Assembly: GCA_963749715.1 (NCBI GenBank)
Contig: CAVVNR010000012.1
Location: 186,001 to 250,000, forward strand
DNA length: 64,000 bases
DNA from: Roseiarcus sp963749715
Lineage (GTDB): Bacteria > Pseudomonadota > Alphaproteobacteria > Rhizobiales > Beijerinckiaceae
Direction: 5' to 3'
The notes beneath the pieces are model-generated. The model was given only the letters and a program-made list of their open reading frames with translations. It ran no database searches and was not told where the DNA came from. The position numbers and the translations under genes are program-made. Shown here piece by piece: positions 30,274-39,300 of the stretch. Position 1 is the stretch's first letter. Each line of letters starts with the position of its first letter.

Positions 30274-31230
30274 ATGGATCTTCTGCGCGCCCTCTTCGTC
30301 GATCCGCTGGCGCAGATGATCGCCGCGCCCGATCTTCTGGTCCAGACGATCTGGGAAGGCTTCGTCGCCGGCGTTCTCTACTCGCTGATCGCGCTCGGCT
30401 TCGTGCTCATCTACAAGGCCTCGGGCGTATTCAATTTCGCCCAAGGGATCATGATGGTGTTCGCGGCGCTGACGTTGGTCGGCCTGCACGAAAAGGGCGC
30501 CCCGGCGTGGGCGGCGCTGCTCCTGACAATTGCGGTCATGTATGGGCTTGCGCTCGCCATCGAGCGCCTGGTGCTGCGCCCGCTCGTCAATCAGCCCGAC
30601 ATCATTCTCTTGATGGCGACTTTCGGCGTCACCTATTTTCTCATCGGCTTCGGCGAGCTGGTGTTCGGCGGCAATCCGAAATCGATGATCGCGAAGGAGC
30701 TGTTGTTGCCGGACGGAGCGCTCGACCTGCGCATCCTTGGCGGCAAGGTCGAATTGCAGAAGCTCGACATCGCGGCCGCGGCGATCGCCCTCGTCATGGT
30801 CGCGAGCCTCGCCTTGTTCTTCCAGAGAACGCGTATCGGCCGGGCGCTGCGGGCGGTCGCCGACGATCATCAGGCGGCGCAGTCGGTCGGAATCTCGCTC
30901 GATCAGATCTGGGTCATCGTCTGGTTCACGGCGGGCGTCGTGGCGCTGGCGACCGGCGTCTTCTGGGGCGCGCGCTCGGAAGTGTCGTTTGCGCTGCAGG
31001 TCGTGGCGCTGAAGGCGTTGCCGGTTCTCATTCTCGGCGGCCTCACCTCGGTGCCGGGCGCGATCGTCGGCGGGCTTATCATCGGAGTCGGCGAGAAGCT
31101 CGGCGAGTTCTACTGGGGGCCGCTGCTCGGCGGCGGCATCGAGAGCTGGCTCGCCTATGTCATCGCGCTGGCGTTTCTTCTGGTCCGCCCCCAGGGCCTG
31201 TTCGGGGAGAGAATCATTGAGCGAGTTTGA
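30274..31230 (+). CDS. Liv-type ABC transporter permease (LivH-like)
   Basis: This 318-residue permease has about eight hydrophobic spans. Family sequence includes GVLYSLIALGFVLIYKASGV with FNFAQG (the LivH hallmark), RTRIGRALRAVADDHQAAQS and LGGLTSVPGAIVGGLIIG. It starts eight bases after the ATPase stop. The gap to the second permease (257 bases) is unusually long for a Liv operon and is filled by an inverted repeat element. Confidence 0.93.
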   Translation: MDLLRALFVDPLAQMIAAPDLLVQTIWEGFVAGVLYSLIALGFVLIYKASGVFNFAQGIMMVFAALTLVGLHEKGAPAWAALLLTIAVMYGLALAIERLVLRPLVNQPDIILLMATFGVTYFLIGFGELVFGGNPKSMIAKELLLPDGALDLRILGGKVELQKLDIAAAAIALVMVASLALFFQRTRIGRALRAVADDHQAAQSVGISLDQIWVIVWFTAGVVALATGVFWGARSEVSFALQVVALKALPVLILGGLTSVPGAIVGGLIIGVGEKLGEFYWGPLLGGGIESWLAYVIALAFLLVRPQGLFGERIIERV

Positions 31231-31273
31231 GTACGCGCCGCCGTCGCCGCCTAGGATGGTGAGAAGCGTCTCG

Positions 31274-31442
31274 GCCCCCCTTGTGGGGGCGGGACAGGGT
31301 GGGGGGTCGCGCCGTGTCGATGCGACTGGCGCCGGTCGCGCTCGCGGCGCTCAGGCGCAACGCGAGCAGCGCCGAGCGAATGATCTTCGATTTCCGTTCG
31401 GCGCAACCCCCCCCAGCCAGCCCCCGCGAAGGGGGCGGGGGA
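31274..31442. repeat. Pair of inverted G/C-rich palindromic repeats (REP/BIME-like) between the two permease genes
   Basis: Two elements of about 40 bases, at about 31274-31312 and 31403-31442, are approximate inverted copies of each other. Each has runs of C then G able to fold (CCCCCTTGTGGGGG; CCCCCGCGAAGGGGGCGGGG). About 90 bases lie between them. The doublet arrangement is typical of bacterial interspersed mosaic elements. It sits in the leader of the second permease gene; no gene is convincing in 31231-31487. Confidence 0.6.
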
Positions 31443-31487
31443 ATGCGCGGCCACCTCTCTCTTCCTCCGCGCTGTAGGGAGCCATCG

Positions 31488-32564
31488 TTGTTCTATCGCG
31501 AGGCCGGTCAATACAAGACCACATATGCGGCCGACATGGCGATCTTCCCGATCCGCCAGGATCGCTTCGGCATGGCGCTCATTCTGTTCGTCGCCTTCGT
31601 CCTGATCCCGGCCTTCGGCAATCAGTTCTTCCTCAACACCATGATGATTCCGTTCCTCATCCTCTCGCTCAGCGCGATCGGGCTCAATCTCTTGACCGGA
31701 TATACGGGACTCTTGTCGCTTGGGACCGGCGCATTCATGGGCGTCGGCGCCTATGCCTGCTACAAGCTCGAGACGATATTCCCACAGGTGAATATTCTCG
31801 TCTGGATCATCGTGAGCGGCGTCTTCTCCGCGCTGGTCGGAGTCGTCTTCGGCCTGCCCAGCCTGCGCATCAAGGGCTTCTATCTGGCGGTGGCGACGCT
31901 GGCGGCGCAATTCTTTCTCGAATGGTGCTTCGCGCGCGTGCCTTGGCTCGTCAACTATAACAACTCCGGCGCGATCGAGGTCCCAACCGAGACACTGTTT
32001 GGCTTGGCTGTCACCGGTCCGACCGCAACGCCGGCGACGCGCTATCTCGTCGTCTTGACCATCGTCGCAGCCATGACCTGGATCGCCTCCAACATCGTGC
32101 GCGGGCGGGTCGGACGCATGTGGATGGCGGTGCGCGACATGGATATCGCCGCGGAGCTCATCGGCATCCGCCCGCTGCGCGCCAAGCTGCTCGCTTTCGC
32201 GGTGTCGTCGTTCACCATCGGCGTCGCCGGCGCGATGATGGTGTTTCTGTGGCTCGGCGCGGCGGAGGCCGAGGCGTTCAACATCGACCTGTCGTTCCAG
32301 ATCCTGTTCATCATCATCATCGGCGGACTTGGCTCGATCGTGGGCGCCTTTTTCGGCGCGGCCATTATCCATCTCATGCCGATCGCGCTTCGGGCCGTGC
32401 CGGGGTTGGTCGGCCTATCGGTCGACGCGGCGCGGATCGACCAGTTGACCTACATGATCACTGGCCTATTGATCATCTTATTCCTGATCGTCGAGCCGCA
32501 CGGATTGGCGCGGCTCTGGCAAACCGTGAAGCAGAAACTGCGCGTCTGGCCTTTTCCCTATTGA
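31488..32564 (+). CDS. Liv-type ABC transporter permease (LivM-like)
   Basis: This permease of about 358 residues has the LivM hallmarks ALSAIGLNLLTGYTGLLSLG-type sequence (here LSAIGLNLLTGYTGLLSLG), GLPSLRIKGFYLAVATLA and GGLGSIVGAFFGAAII. I chose the TTG at 31488 because GGGAG lies six bases before it and the protein then begins with a short hydrophilic tail (FYREAGQYKTTYAADM). An ATG at 31536 is an alternative. Any start upstream would translate the repeat element. Confidence 0.9.
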   Translation: MFYREAGQYKTTYAADMAIFPIRQDRFGMALILFVAFVLIPAFGNQFFLNTMMIPFLILSLSAIGLNLLTGYTGLLSLGTGAFMGVGAYACYKLETIFPQVNILVWIIVSGVFSALVGVVFGLPSLRIKGFYLAVATLAAQFFLEWCFARVPWLVNYNNSGAIEVPTETLFGLAVTGPTATPATRYLVVLTIVAAMTWIASNIVRGRVGRMWMAVRDMDIAAELIGIRPLRAKLLAFAVSSFTIGVAGAMMVFLWLGAAEAEAFNIDLSFQILFIIIIGGLGSIVGAFFGAAIIHLMPIALRAVPGLVGLSVDAARIDQLTYMITGLLIILFLIVEPHGLARLWQTVKQKLRVWPFPY

Positions 32565-32597
32565 AAGGGCGCGCGGAGGACCAAGGAGGAAACCCCA

Positions 32598-33917
32598 GTG
32601 AAGACCGACATTTTGTTGAAAGGCGCGATCGGCGCGCTGGCGCTGAGCTTCGCCCTGCCGGCAGGCCCGGCTTACGCCGAAGACTCGATCTACGTGCCGC
32701 TGTTCACCTATCGCACCGGCCCGTTCGCCGGTTCCGGCACGCCGATCGCCAACGGCATGCACGACTATCTGACCATGCTCAACGAACGCGACGGCGGGAT
32801 TGGCGGCGTCAAGCTCGTCGTCGACGAATGCGAGACCGGCTACGACACGAAGAAGGGCCTCGAATGCTATGACGCGGTCAAGCCGAAGAACCCGGTGATC
32901 GTCAATCCGTGGTCGACCGGCATCACGCTGTCCTTGATCCCCAAGGCCGCGGTCGACAAGATCCCGATCCTGTCGATGGCCTACGGCCTTTCCGCCTCCG
33001 CCAGGGGCGACGTCTTTCCTTGGGTCTTCAACCCGCCGGCGACCTATTGGGACGGGCTTTCCGAAATCCTCAAATACGGCGGCGGCGGCTCGATCGACGC
33101 GCTCAAGGGCAAGACGATCGGCTATCTTTACTTCGACGCCGCGTTCGGGCGCGAGGCCCTGCCGTTCTTCCAGTCGCTCGCCAAGGAGGTCGGCTTCAAC
33201 CTCAAGCTCTATCCGGTCGCGCCGGCGGACATGCAGAACCAGTCGTCGAAATGGCTCGACATCCGTCGTGACAATCCGGATCTGCTCGTCATGTACGGCT
33301 GGGGCGCAATGAACCCGACCGCGATCAAGGAAGCGGTCAAGGCCGAATTCCCGATGGACAAGTTCGTCTCCATCTGGTGGCCGAACGACGCGGACGCGGC
33401 CTCCGCCGGCGACGGCGCCAAGGGCTTCAAAATGCTCAACTGGCACGGCACGGGCGCGAACTATCCAGCGCTGGCCGACATCCAGAAATTGGTCGTCGAC
33501 GCCGGCAAGAGCCAGGCGCCGAAGCAGGAAGTGGGTGAAACGCTGTACAATCGCGGCGTCTACAACTCGATGCTGATCGCCGAAGCGATCGCCGAAGCGC
33601 AGAAGATCACCGGCAAGAAGGCAGTCACCGGCGAGGACGTGCGGCGGGGGCTCGAAAACCTCAATTTCGACGCGGCGCGCTTGAAGGAGCTCGGCCTTGC
33701 GGGCTTCGCCGTCCCCTTCAAGACCACCTGCGCCGATCATAACAGCCATTCCGCGACGTTCATTCAGCAATGGGACGGCTCAAAGTGGGTCAAGATCAGC
33801 GACCTCGTCGGCCCCGATTCGGCCAAGGTGCAGCCGCTGCTGGACGAAGCCGCCAAGGCCTACGCGGAGAAAAACGCCGGCTGGCCCGCGCGCACCGAGG
33901 CCTGCGACAACAAGTGA
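32598..33917 (+). CDS. Liv-type ABC transporter periplasmic binding protein
   Basis: The 439-residue exported protein starts at a GTG behind AAGGAGGAAA. It has a signal peptide (GAIGALALSFALPAGPAYA, cleaved before EDSIYV). The mature part is a type-1 periplasmic binding protein with YVPLFTYRTGPFAGSGTPIA and ECYDAVKPKNPVIVNPWSTG. It belongs to the Leu/Ile/Val-binding superfamily, which in Rhizobiales often binds aromatic or other carboxylic acids. The flanking CoA ligases favour such a ligand over amino acids. Confidence 0.92.
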   Translation: MKTDILLKGAIGALALSFALPAGPAYAEDSIYVPLFTYRTGPFAGSGTPIANGMHDYLTMLNERDGGIGGVKLVVDECETGYDTKKGLECYDAVKPKNPVIVNPWSTGITLSLIPKAAVDKIPILSMAYGLSASARGDVFPWVFNPPATYWDGLSEILKYGGGGSIDALKGKTIGYLYFDAAFGREALPFFQSLAKEVGFNLKLYPVAPADMQNQSSKWLDIRRDNPDLLVMYGWGAMNPTAIKEAVKAEFPMDKFVSIWWPNDADAASAGDGAKGFKMLNWHGTGANYPALADIQKLVVDAGKSQAPKQEVGETLYNRGVYNSMLIAEAIAEAQKITGKKAVTGEDVRRGLENLNFDAARLKELGLAGFAVPFKTTCADHNSHSATFIQQWDGSKWVKISDLVGPDSAKVQPLLDEAAKAYAEKNAGWPARTEACDNK

Positions 33918-33924
33918 CGGCGCG

Positions 33925-34018
33925 CCCTCACCCCAGCCCGCTCCCGCAGGCGGGAGAGGGGGCGCTACCCTTCTCCCGCTCGCGGGAGAAGGACGCGCGT
34001 AGCGCGGGCGGATGAGGG
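33925..34018. repeat. Palindromic intergenic repeat element with three nested stems
   Basis: An outer inverted repeat CCCTCA (33925-33930) and TGAGGG (34013-34018) encloses two stems. One is CTCCCGC with CGGGAG near 33941-33957; the other is TTCTCCCGC at 33971-33979 with GCGGGAGAA at 33982-33990, a perfect nine-base stem. The sequence style (CTCACCCC, CTCCCGC, GGATGAGGG) is a familiar alphaproteobacterial intergenic repeat. It separates the binding-protein gene from the last ATPase and may act as an mRNA stabiliser. Confidence 0.65.
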
Positions 34019-34025
34019 CGGGGTA

Positions 34026-34853
34026 ATGGAAACGCCCACCCCCGCCTCGCCCGACCCGATCCTCGACGTCCTCAACATCGAGGTCATCTACAATTCAGTC
34101 GCGCTCGTCTTGAAGGGCGTCTCGCTTTCGGTTCCGAGGGGCGGGATCGTCGCGCTGCTCGGCGCCAACGGCGCCGGCAAGACGACGACCCTGAAGGCGA
34201 TCTCGAACCTGCTTCGCGCCGAGCGGGGCGAAGTGACCAAGGGCGCGATCCTGTTCGAGGGCGAACGCGTCGACCGGCTGTCGCCCAACCTTCTCGTGCG
34301 GCGCGGCGCGATCCAGGTCATGGAAGGGCGCCATTGCTTCGCGCATCTCACGATCGAGGAAAATCTGCTCACCGGCGCATTCACGCGCGGGGACGGCCGC
34401 GCGGCGGTGAGCCGCGATCTCGAGCGCATCTACAGCTATTTCCCGCGTCTCAAGGAGCGCCGCACCGCTCAGGCCGGCTACGCCTCGGGCGGCGAGCAGC
34501 AGATGTGCGCGCTCGGCCGCGCGATGATGTCGCGCCCCAAGCTTATCCTGCTCGACGAGCCGTCGATGGGGCTTGCGCCCCAGATGGTCGAGGAGATTTT
34601 CGCCATCGTCGGCTTCCTGAACGAACGGGAGGGCGTCTCGTTCCTGCTTGCCGAGCAAAACGCCAATATCGCGCTTCAGGTCGCGCGTTTCGGCTATATC
34701 CTGGAGACCGGGCGCGTCGTGCTCGACGGCGCCGCCCAGGCCCTGCGCTCGAATGAGGACGTGCGCGAATTCTACCTCGGCGTCGGCCGGGCCGATCGCC
34801 GCTCGTTCAAAGCCGTCAAGACCTACCGGCGCCGCAAGCGGTGGCTGGCCTGA
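34026..34853 (+). CDS. Liv-type ABC transporter ATP-binding protein (LivF-like)
   Basis: The 275-residue ATPase has Walker A GANGAGKT at residues 46-53, Q-loop and IQVMEGRHCFAHLTIEENLL (LivF hallmark), a signature ASGGEQQMCALGRAM and Walker B LILLDEPSMGLAPQ. The C-terminal tail after FYLGVG is basic and about 25 residues long, a little longer than usual. It partners the LivG-like ATPase at 29483. Confidence 0.93.
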   Translation: METPTPASPDPILDVLNIEVIYNSVALVLKGVSLSVPRGGIVALLGANGAGKTTTLKAISNLLRAERGEVTKGAILFEGERVDRLSPNLLVRRGAIQVMEGRHCFAHLTIEENLLTGAFTRGDGRAAVSRDLERIYSYFPRLKERRTAQAGYASGGEQQMCALGRAMMSRPKLILLDEPSMGLAPQMVEEIFAIVGFLNEREGVSFLLAEQNANIALQVARFGYILETGRVVLDGAAQALRSNEDVREFYLGVGRADRRSFKAVKTYRRRKRWLA

Positions 34854-34872
34854 AACGCCGCGCGGGGAACCG

Positions 34873-36057
34873 ATGACCGACGAAGCCCGTTTCGAGGCGC
34901 TGCGAGCACGGCTCGGCGAGCTGGTTGGGCGAAGCCCCGCGCTGGCGCGCCAACTCAGCGATGTCGATCTCAGCGAGCTGCGGGGGCCTGGCGATCTCGC
35001 GTCGATTCCGGTGATGCGCAAATCCACGATTGCGGCAATGCAGGCCGCGCAACCGCCGTTCGGCGCTCTCGCCGCGGCGCCCACCAGCGCGTTCCCGCGT
35101 CTGTTCGCCTCGCCCGGCGGAATTTTCGAGCCTGAGTCCGCCGGCCGCGATCCTTGGGGCGCCGCCAAGGCCCTTGCCGCAGCCGGCGTCGCCGCGGGTG
35201 AAATCGTCGTCAACTGCTTTTCCTATCATCTCACCCCCGGCGGCCGGATCCTCGAAAGCGGCGCCCTGGCGCTCGGCTGCTCCGTCATCCCCGCCGGCCC
35301 CGGCAATACCGAGCAGCTCATCGCCGCGATCGCGCATTTGCGGCCCACCGTCTATTGCGGCCCGCCTGACTTCCTCAAGATCGTACTCGACAAGGCGCGC
35401 GGGGCAGGCGCGGATGTCTCATCTCTGAGGAAGGCGCTGGTCTCCGGCGCGGCGCTGCCCTCGACCTTGCGCGCCGAGCTCGAGGGCGCCGGCGTCAAGA
35501 CGCGCCAAGCCTACGCCTCCGCCGACCTCGGGATCATCGCTTACGAGACCGACGGCGCCGACGGCTTGGCTTTGCCCGGCATGCTCGTCAACGATGAACT
35601 CACTGTCGAGATCGTGACCCCGGGAACCGACGAATCCGCCGCGCCGGGCAAGGTCGGCGAGGTCGTCGTGACCCGGCTTCAGGGCGACTATCCGCTCTTG
35701 CGCTTCGCCACCGGCGACCTCTCGGCCTGGGCCTCCCCTGGCCGCCTCAAAGGTTGGATGGGGCGGGCGGATCAGTCGACCAAGGTCAGGGGCCTGTTCG
35801 TCCATCCGGGCCAGATCGTCGAGATCGGCAAGCGCCACCCCGAGCTCGGCGCGCTGCGCCTCGTCGTAGGGCGCGAGGACGAGCAGGACACGATGACGCT
35901 CCACGCGGAGACCGCAAGCCCGAGCGAAGCCCTGAGCCGGGCGGTCGCGGCGACGCTCCAGGCGCTGACCACGCTGCGCGGCGGGGTGGCGTTGGTCGCG
36001 CTCGCCTCGCTCCCGAACGACGGCAAGATCATCGTCGACCAAAGGCCCGCGCCCTAG
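34873..36057 (+). CDS. PaaK-like AMP-forming acyl-CoA ligase
   Basis: This protein of about 394 residues belongs to the phenylacetate-CoA ligase group: PVMRKSTIAAMQAAQPPFG, an adenylate-binding region TPGGRILESGALALGC, ASADLGIIAYE and the PaaK C-terminal domain with GLFVHPGQIVEIGKRHPELG. The usual Ser/Thr/Gly-rich P-loop is poorly preserved (PRLFASPGGIFEPESAG). ATG 34873 follows GGGGAAC. It closes the operon, so a second CoA-activation step or second acid is likely. Confidence 0.85.
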   Translation: MTDEARFEALRARLGELVGRSPALARQLSDVDLSELRGPGDLASIPVMRKSTIAAMQAAQPPFGALAAAPTSAFPRLFASPGGIFEPESAGRDPWGAAKALAAAGVAAGEIVVNCFSYHLTPGGRILESGALALGCSVIPAGPGNTEQLIAAIAHLRPTVYCGPPDFLKIVLDKARGAGADVSSLRKALVSGAALPSTLRAELEGAGVKTRQAYASADLGIIAYETDGADGLALPGMLVNDELTVEIVTPGTDESAAPGKVGEVVVTRLQGDYPLLRFATGDLSAWASPGRLKGWMGRADQSTKVRGLFVHPGQIVEIGKRHPELGALRLVVGREDEQDTMTLHAETASPSEALSRAVAATLQALTTLRGGVALVALASLPNDGKIIVDQRPAP

Positions 36058-36121
36058 TCTAGCGTTCCTTGCGCAACCCTTAAGCCGCGCCGTCCCACCC
36101 TCCCCCAGGGCCACGCAAGGC

Positions 36122-36232
36122 CTAGGCGTCGGGCGGCCTGCCTTTCAGCTCTCGGTAGACGGAGCGGCCGCCGTCCGCGGCCAGCGCTCGCGCCAGCGGA
36201 TTGGGCGCCAGTGATAAGGCCGTCGTCGCCAT
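36122..36232 (-). CDS. Possible 36-residue protein after cyoD
   Basis: An ATG six bases after the cyoD stop opens a 36-codon frame reading MATTALSLAPNPLARALAAD, then GGRSVYRELKGRPPDA. There is no strong ribosome site (GGGATAGG is the best), and I recognise no family. Its coupling to cyoD and ordinary codon use make it worth noting, but chance is a fair explanation. The rest of 36058-36238 shows only a weak inverted repeat (CCTTGCG at 36067, CGCAAGG at 36114). Confidence 0.25.
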   Translation of the reverse strand: MATTALSLAPNPLARALAADGGRSVYRELKGRPPDA

Positions 36233-36238
36233 CTACGC

Positions 36239-36625
36239 CTATCCCATCTGCATCGGCGTCATGTTTTGGCCGAGGTTGCTCATGATCCAGAGCGACCCGA
36301 TGATGATCAGCATGACGATCAGGACCCCGAACGCAAGCGCGAGCACGTTGTTGGCGTTGTCGGGCCCGGTGGTGATGTGGATGAAGAAGACGAGGTGAAC
36401 GCCAATCTGGGCGATCGCCAGCACCACCAACGCAAGCGGGATGCTTGGGCCCCAGACCAGGTTGGTCCCAGCGATGAAGAACGCCACGCCGGTAATGAGC
36501 GTCGCCAGAAAGAGGCCGACCAGATAGCCCAGAAGGCCTTCCACCACCTCGTGGCGGCCGGCCGGCTCGTCGCCCGGCGCGGCGTCGCCGTGATCGAGAA
36601 TCGTCTCGAGGTCGGATTGGCTCAT
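36239..36625 (-). CDS. cyoD: Cytochrome o ubiquinol oxidase subunit IV
   Basis: The 128-residue protein has three membrane spans and the CyoD family core GYLVGLFLATLITGVAFF, AQIGVHLVFFIHI and IIIGSLWIMSNLGQNM. ATG 36625 overlaps the cyoC stop by one base (TGATG). It is a small accessory subunit that helps assemble the quinol oxidase, last of the four in this operon. Confidence 0.92.
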   Translation of the reverse strand: MSQSDLETILDHGDAAPGDEPAGRHEVVEGLLGYLVGLFLATLITGVAFFIAGTNLVWGPSIPLALVVLAIAQIGVHLVFFIHITTGPDNANNVLALAFGVLIVMLIIIGSLWIMSNLGQNMTPMQMG

Positions 36626-37299
36626 CAGCCGACTCCCAACAGATAGACCACGGTGAAGATCGCGACCCAGATGATGTCGAGCGTGTGCCAGAACAGGCCG
36701 AAGCAGAGAACGCGGCGGAGGATGTCGGCGCGATAGCCCTTGGCGAACACCTGGGCCACCATGGTCAAGAGCCACAGGAGGCCAAGCGTCACGTGGACGC
36801 CGTGGCAGCCGACGAGGGTGAAAAACGCCGACAGGAAGGCGCTGCGGCTCGGCCCCGCGCCCTGAGCGACCATGCCCACGAACTCGCGGATCTCGATGAA
36901 CAGGAAGCCGGCCCCGAACACGAACGTCGCCGCCATGCCGCCGTAGTACATCAGCGCCTGGCGGGCCCTCGCGCCGATGGTGGCGATGCCGCAGGTGAAG
37001 CTCGAGATCAGGAGGAAAGCGGTCTCGATCGCGACGTTGGTGAGGTTGAAGAGATCCTTCCCGCTCGGGCCGCCGGCAGTCTCTCCCGACAGCACCGCAT
37101 AGGTGGCGAAGAACGCCGAGAACATGATGATGTCGCTGAGCAGGAAAATCCAGAAGCCGTAGCCGACGATAATGCGCTTATCCGCTGGAGTGCGGTCCGC
37201 GTGAGCGGAAAGCGGCTCCGACCCGCCGCCGAGGATGACCCCGGGGCCGCCGCCGCAATTCTGGCCGCCATAGCCGGCGCCGGCTTCGAAGGCGGTCAT
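36625..37299 (-). CDS. cyoC: Cytochrome o ubiquinol oxidase subunit III
   Basis: The 224-residue protein has five hydrophobic spans and the heme-copper oxidase subunit III pattern: GYGFWIFLLSDIIMFSAFFA with the conserved acid, HGVHVTLGLLWLLTM, and a C-terminal LFWHTLDIIWVAIFTVVYL. Its start overlaps the cyoB stop (ATGA at 37296-37299). It forms part of the proton-pumping core in the inner membrane. Confidence 0.95.
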   Translation of the reverse strand: MTAFEAGAGYGGQNCGGGPGVILGGGSEPLSAHADRTPADKRIIVGYGFWIFLLSDIIMFSAFFATYAVLSGETAGGPSGKDLFNLTNVAIETAFLLISSFTCGIATIGARARQALMYYGGMAATFVFGAGFLFIEIREFVGMVAQGAGPSRSAFLSAFFTLVGCHGVHVTLGLLWLLTMVAQVFAKGYRADILRRVLCFGLFWHTLDIIWVAIFTVVYLLGVG

Positions 37300-39299
37300 T
37301 CCGCGGCCTGCAGCGCTGCGCGCGCCTGGCTCCGCGCGAGACGGTTGGCGCGATCGATGCGGGCGACTTCATCGGCCGGGATTTCGTATTCGGTCCGGTC
37401 GCGCCATGCGAAGACGACGAAAGTGACGAACGCGCCGACCAGTGCGACGATGACCAGCCACCAGATCTGCCAGATCATGCCGAAGCCGCCGAAGCTTGCG
37501 AAAAACGCGCAGACGAAGCCGGTCGCGCTGTTTCGCGGCATCTCGATGGGTTTGTAGATCGGTTCGGCCGCCGGCTCGGCCGGTCGATCGGCGGCGTACT
37601 CTCGGCGCCAATAATCATCCCGGCTCTCGACATGAGGCAGGACCGCGAAGTTGAACGACGGTGGCGGCGACGGCGTCGACCATTCGAGCGACCGGCCCAT
37701 CCACGGGTCGCCGGTCAAGTCGCGCAACTCCTCACGATGACGGATGCTCACGACCAGTTGCACGACCTGACAGACAATGCCGGCCAGAACGACCACGGCG
37801 CCGAATGCCGCGACGAGGAGCCATGGGCGCCATTCGGGCACGTCGTAGTGCTGCATCCTCCGGGTCATGCCCATCAAGCCCACGACATAGAGCGGCATGA
37901 ACGCCAGATAGAAGCCAAAGAACCAGCACCAGAACGCCGCTTTGCCCCAGCCCTCGTGAAGCCGGAAGCCGAACGCTTTGGGGAACCAGAAGGTGTAACC
38001 GGCGAAGGCGCCGAACAGCACGCCGCCGATGATGACGTTATGAAAGTGGGCGACCTGGAACAGGCTGTTGTGCAGCATGAAATCCGCCGGCACCACCGCG
38101 ACCAGGACGCCGGTCAGGCCGCCGATGACGAAAGTCACCATGAAGCCGATCGACCACAGCATCGGCGAGGCGTAGTGGACCCTGCCGCCGTACATGGTGA
38201 ACATCCAGTTGAATATTTTCACCCCCGTCGGCACCGCGATGATCATTGACGCGATGCCGAAGACCGCGTTGACGTTGGCGCCCGCGCCCATCGTGAAGAA
38301 GTGGTGCAGCCAGACCGTGTACGAGATGACGCAAATCGCCAGCGTCGCTATGACCATCGAGCGGTAACCGAACAGCGGCTTGCGCGAAAACGTCGACACC
38401 ACCTCGGAGAACACCCCGAACGCGGGCAGGACGAGGATGTAAACCTCCGGATGGCCCCAAAGCCAGATGAGGTTCATGAACATCATCACGTTGCCGCCGG
38501 CTTCGTTGGTGAAGAAATGGAAGCCGAGGTAGCGGTCGAGCGTCAGCATCGCCAGCGTCGCGGTCAGAACCGGGAACGCGGCGACGATCACGAGATTGGC
38601 GGCGAGCGCCGTCCAGGTGAAGACTGGCATGCGCATGTAGGTCATGCCGGGAGCGTGAATCTTCAGGATGGTGGTGACGAAATTGACGCCGGTCATCACC
38701 GTCCCGACGCCGGAAATCTGCACGCCCCACAAGTAGTAGTCGACGCCGACGTCGGGCGAATAGTTGAGCTCCGACAGCGGCGGAAACGGTAGCCAGCCGG
38801 TGCGCGAGAAGTTTCCTAGAACCAGCGAAAGGTTGACAAGGAGAACTCCGGTCGCAGTCAGCCAGAAACTGACCGAATTGAGGGTGGGGAAGGCCACGTC
38901 GCGCACGCCGAGCTGCAGCGGCACGACGAGGTTCATGAGGCCGATCACGAACGGCATGGCGACGAAGAAGATCATGATCGTGCCATGGGCGGAGAAGATC
39001 TGATTGTAATGCTCCGGCTGCAGGTAGCCCTGAGATTGGAACGCAAAAGCCTGCTGCGAGCGCATCATGATCGCGTCGGTGAAGCCGCGCAGCAGCATCA
39101 CCGCCGCAAGCGTGACGTACATGACCCCGATCCGCTTGTGATCGACGCTGGTGATCCATTCGCGCCAGAGATAGGGAACCCACCCCTTGAGGGTGATGAA
39201 GGCAACTCCGCCGACCAGCACCAAGACGACAAAGGCGGCCGCGGCCAGGGGAATCGGCTGGCCGAACGGGATGTCGTCCCAGGTCAGTCTGCCGAACAT
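37296..39299 (-). CDS. cyoB: Cytochrome o ubiquinol oxidase subunit I
   Basis: This 667-residue catalytic subunit binds the low-spin heme and the heme-copper centre where oxygen is reduced. Visible ligands are the active-site WGHPEVYILVLP with His and cross-linked Tyr, the CuB pair in VWLHHFFTMG, and the heme ligands in VAHFHNVIIGG. The start MFGRLTWDDIPFGQPIP at 39299 is the CyoB N-terminus; longer extension is not family sequence. The C-terminal extension is the cytochrome bo3-type. It pumps protons as quinol is oxidised. Confidence 0.97.
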   Translation of the reverse strand: MFGRLTWDDIPFGQPIPLAAAAFVVLVLVGGVAFITLKGWVPYLWREWITSVDHKRIGVMYVTLAAVMLLRGFTDAIMMRSQQAFAFQSQGYLQPEHYNQIFSAHGTIMIFFVAMPFVIGLMNLVVPLQLGVRDVAFPTLNSVSFWLTATGVLLVNLSLVLGNFSRTGWLPFPPLSELNYSPDVGVDYYLWGVQISGVGTVMTGVNFVTTILKIHAPGMTYMRMPVFTWTALAANLVIVAAFPVLTATLAMLTLDRYLGFHFFTNEAGGNVMMFMNLIWLWGHPEVYILVLPAFGVFSEVVSTFSRKPLFGYRSMVIATLAICVISYTVWLHHFFTMGAGANVNAVFGIASMIIAVPTGVKIFNWMFTMYGGRVHYASPMLWSIGFMVTFVIGGLTGVLVAVVPADFMLHNSLFQVAHFHNVIIGGVLFGAFAGYTFWFPKAFGFRLHEGWGKAAFWCWFFGFYLAFMPLYVVGLMGMTRRMQHYDVPEWRPWLLVAAFGAVVVLAGIVCQVVQLVVSIRHREELRDLTGDPWMGRSLEWSTPSPPPSFNFAVLPHVESRDDYWRREYAADRPAEPAAEPIYKPIEMPRNSATGFVCAFFASFGGFGMIWQIWWLVIVALVGAFVTFVVFAWRDRTEYEIPADEVARIDRANRLARSQARAALQAAE

Positions 39300-39300
39300 G

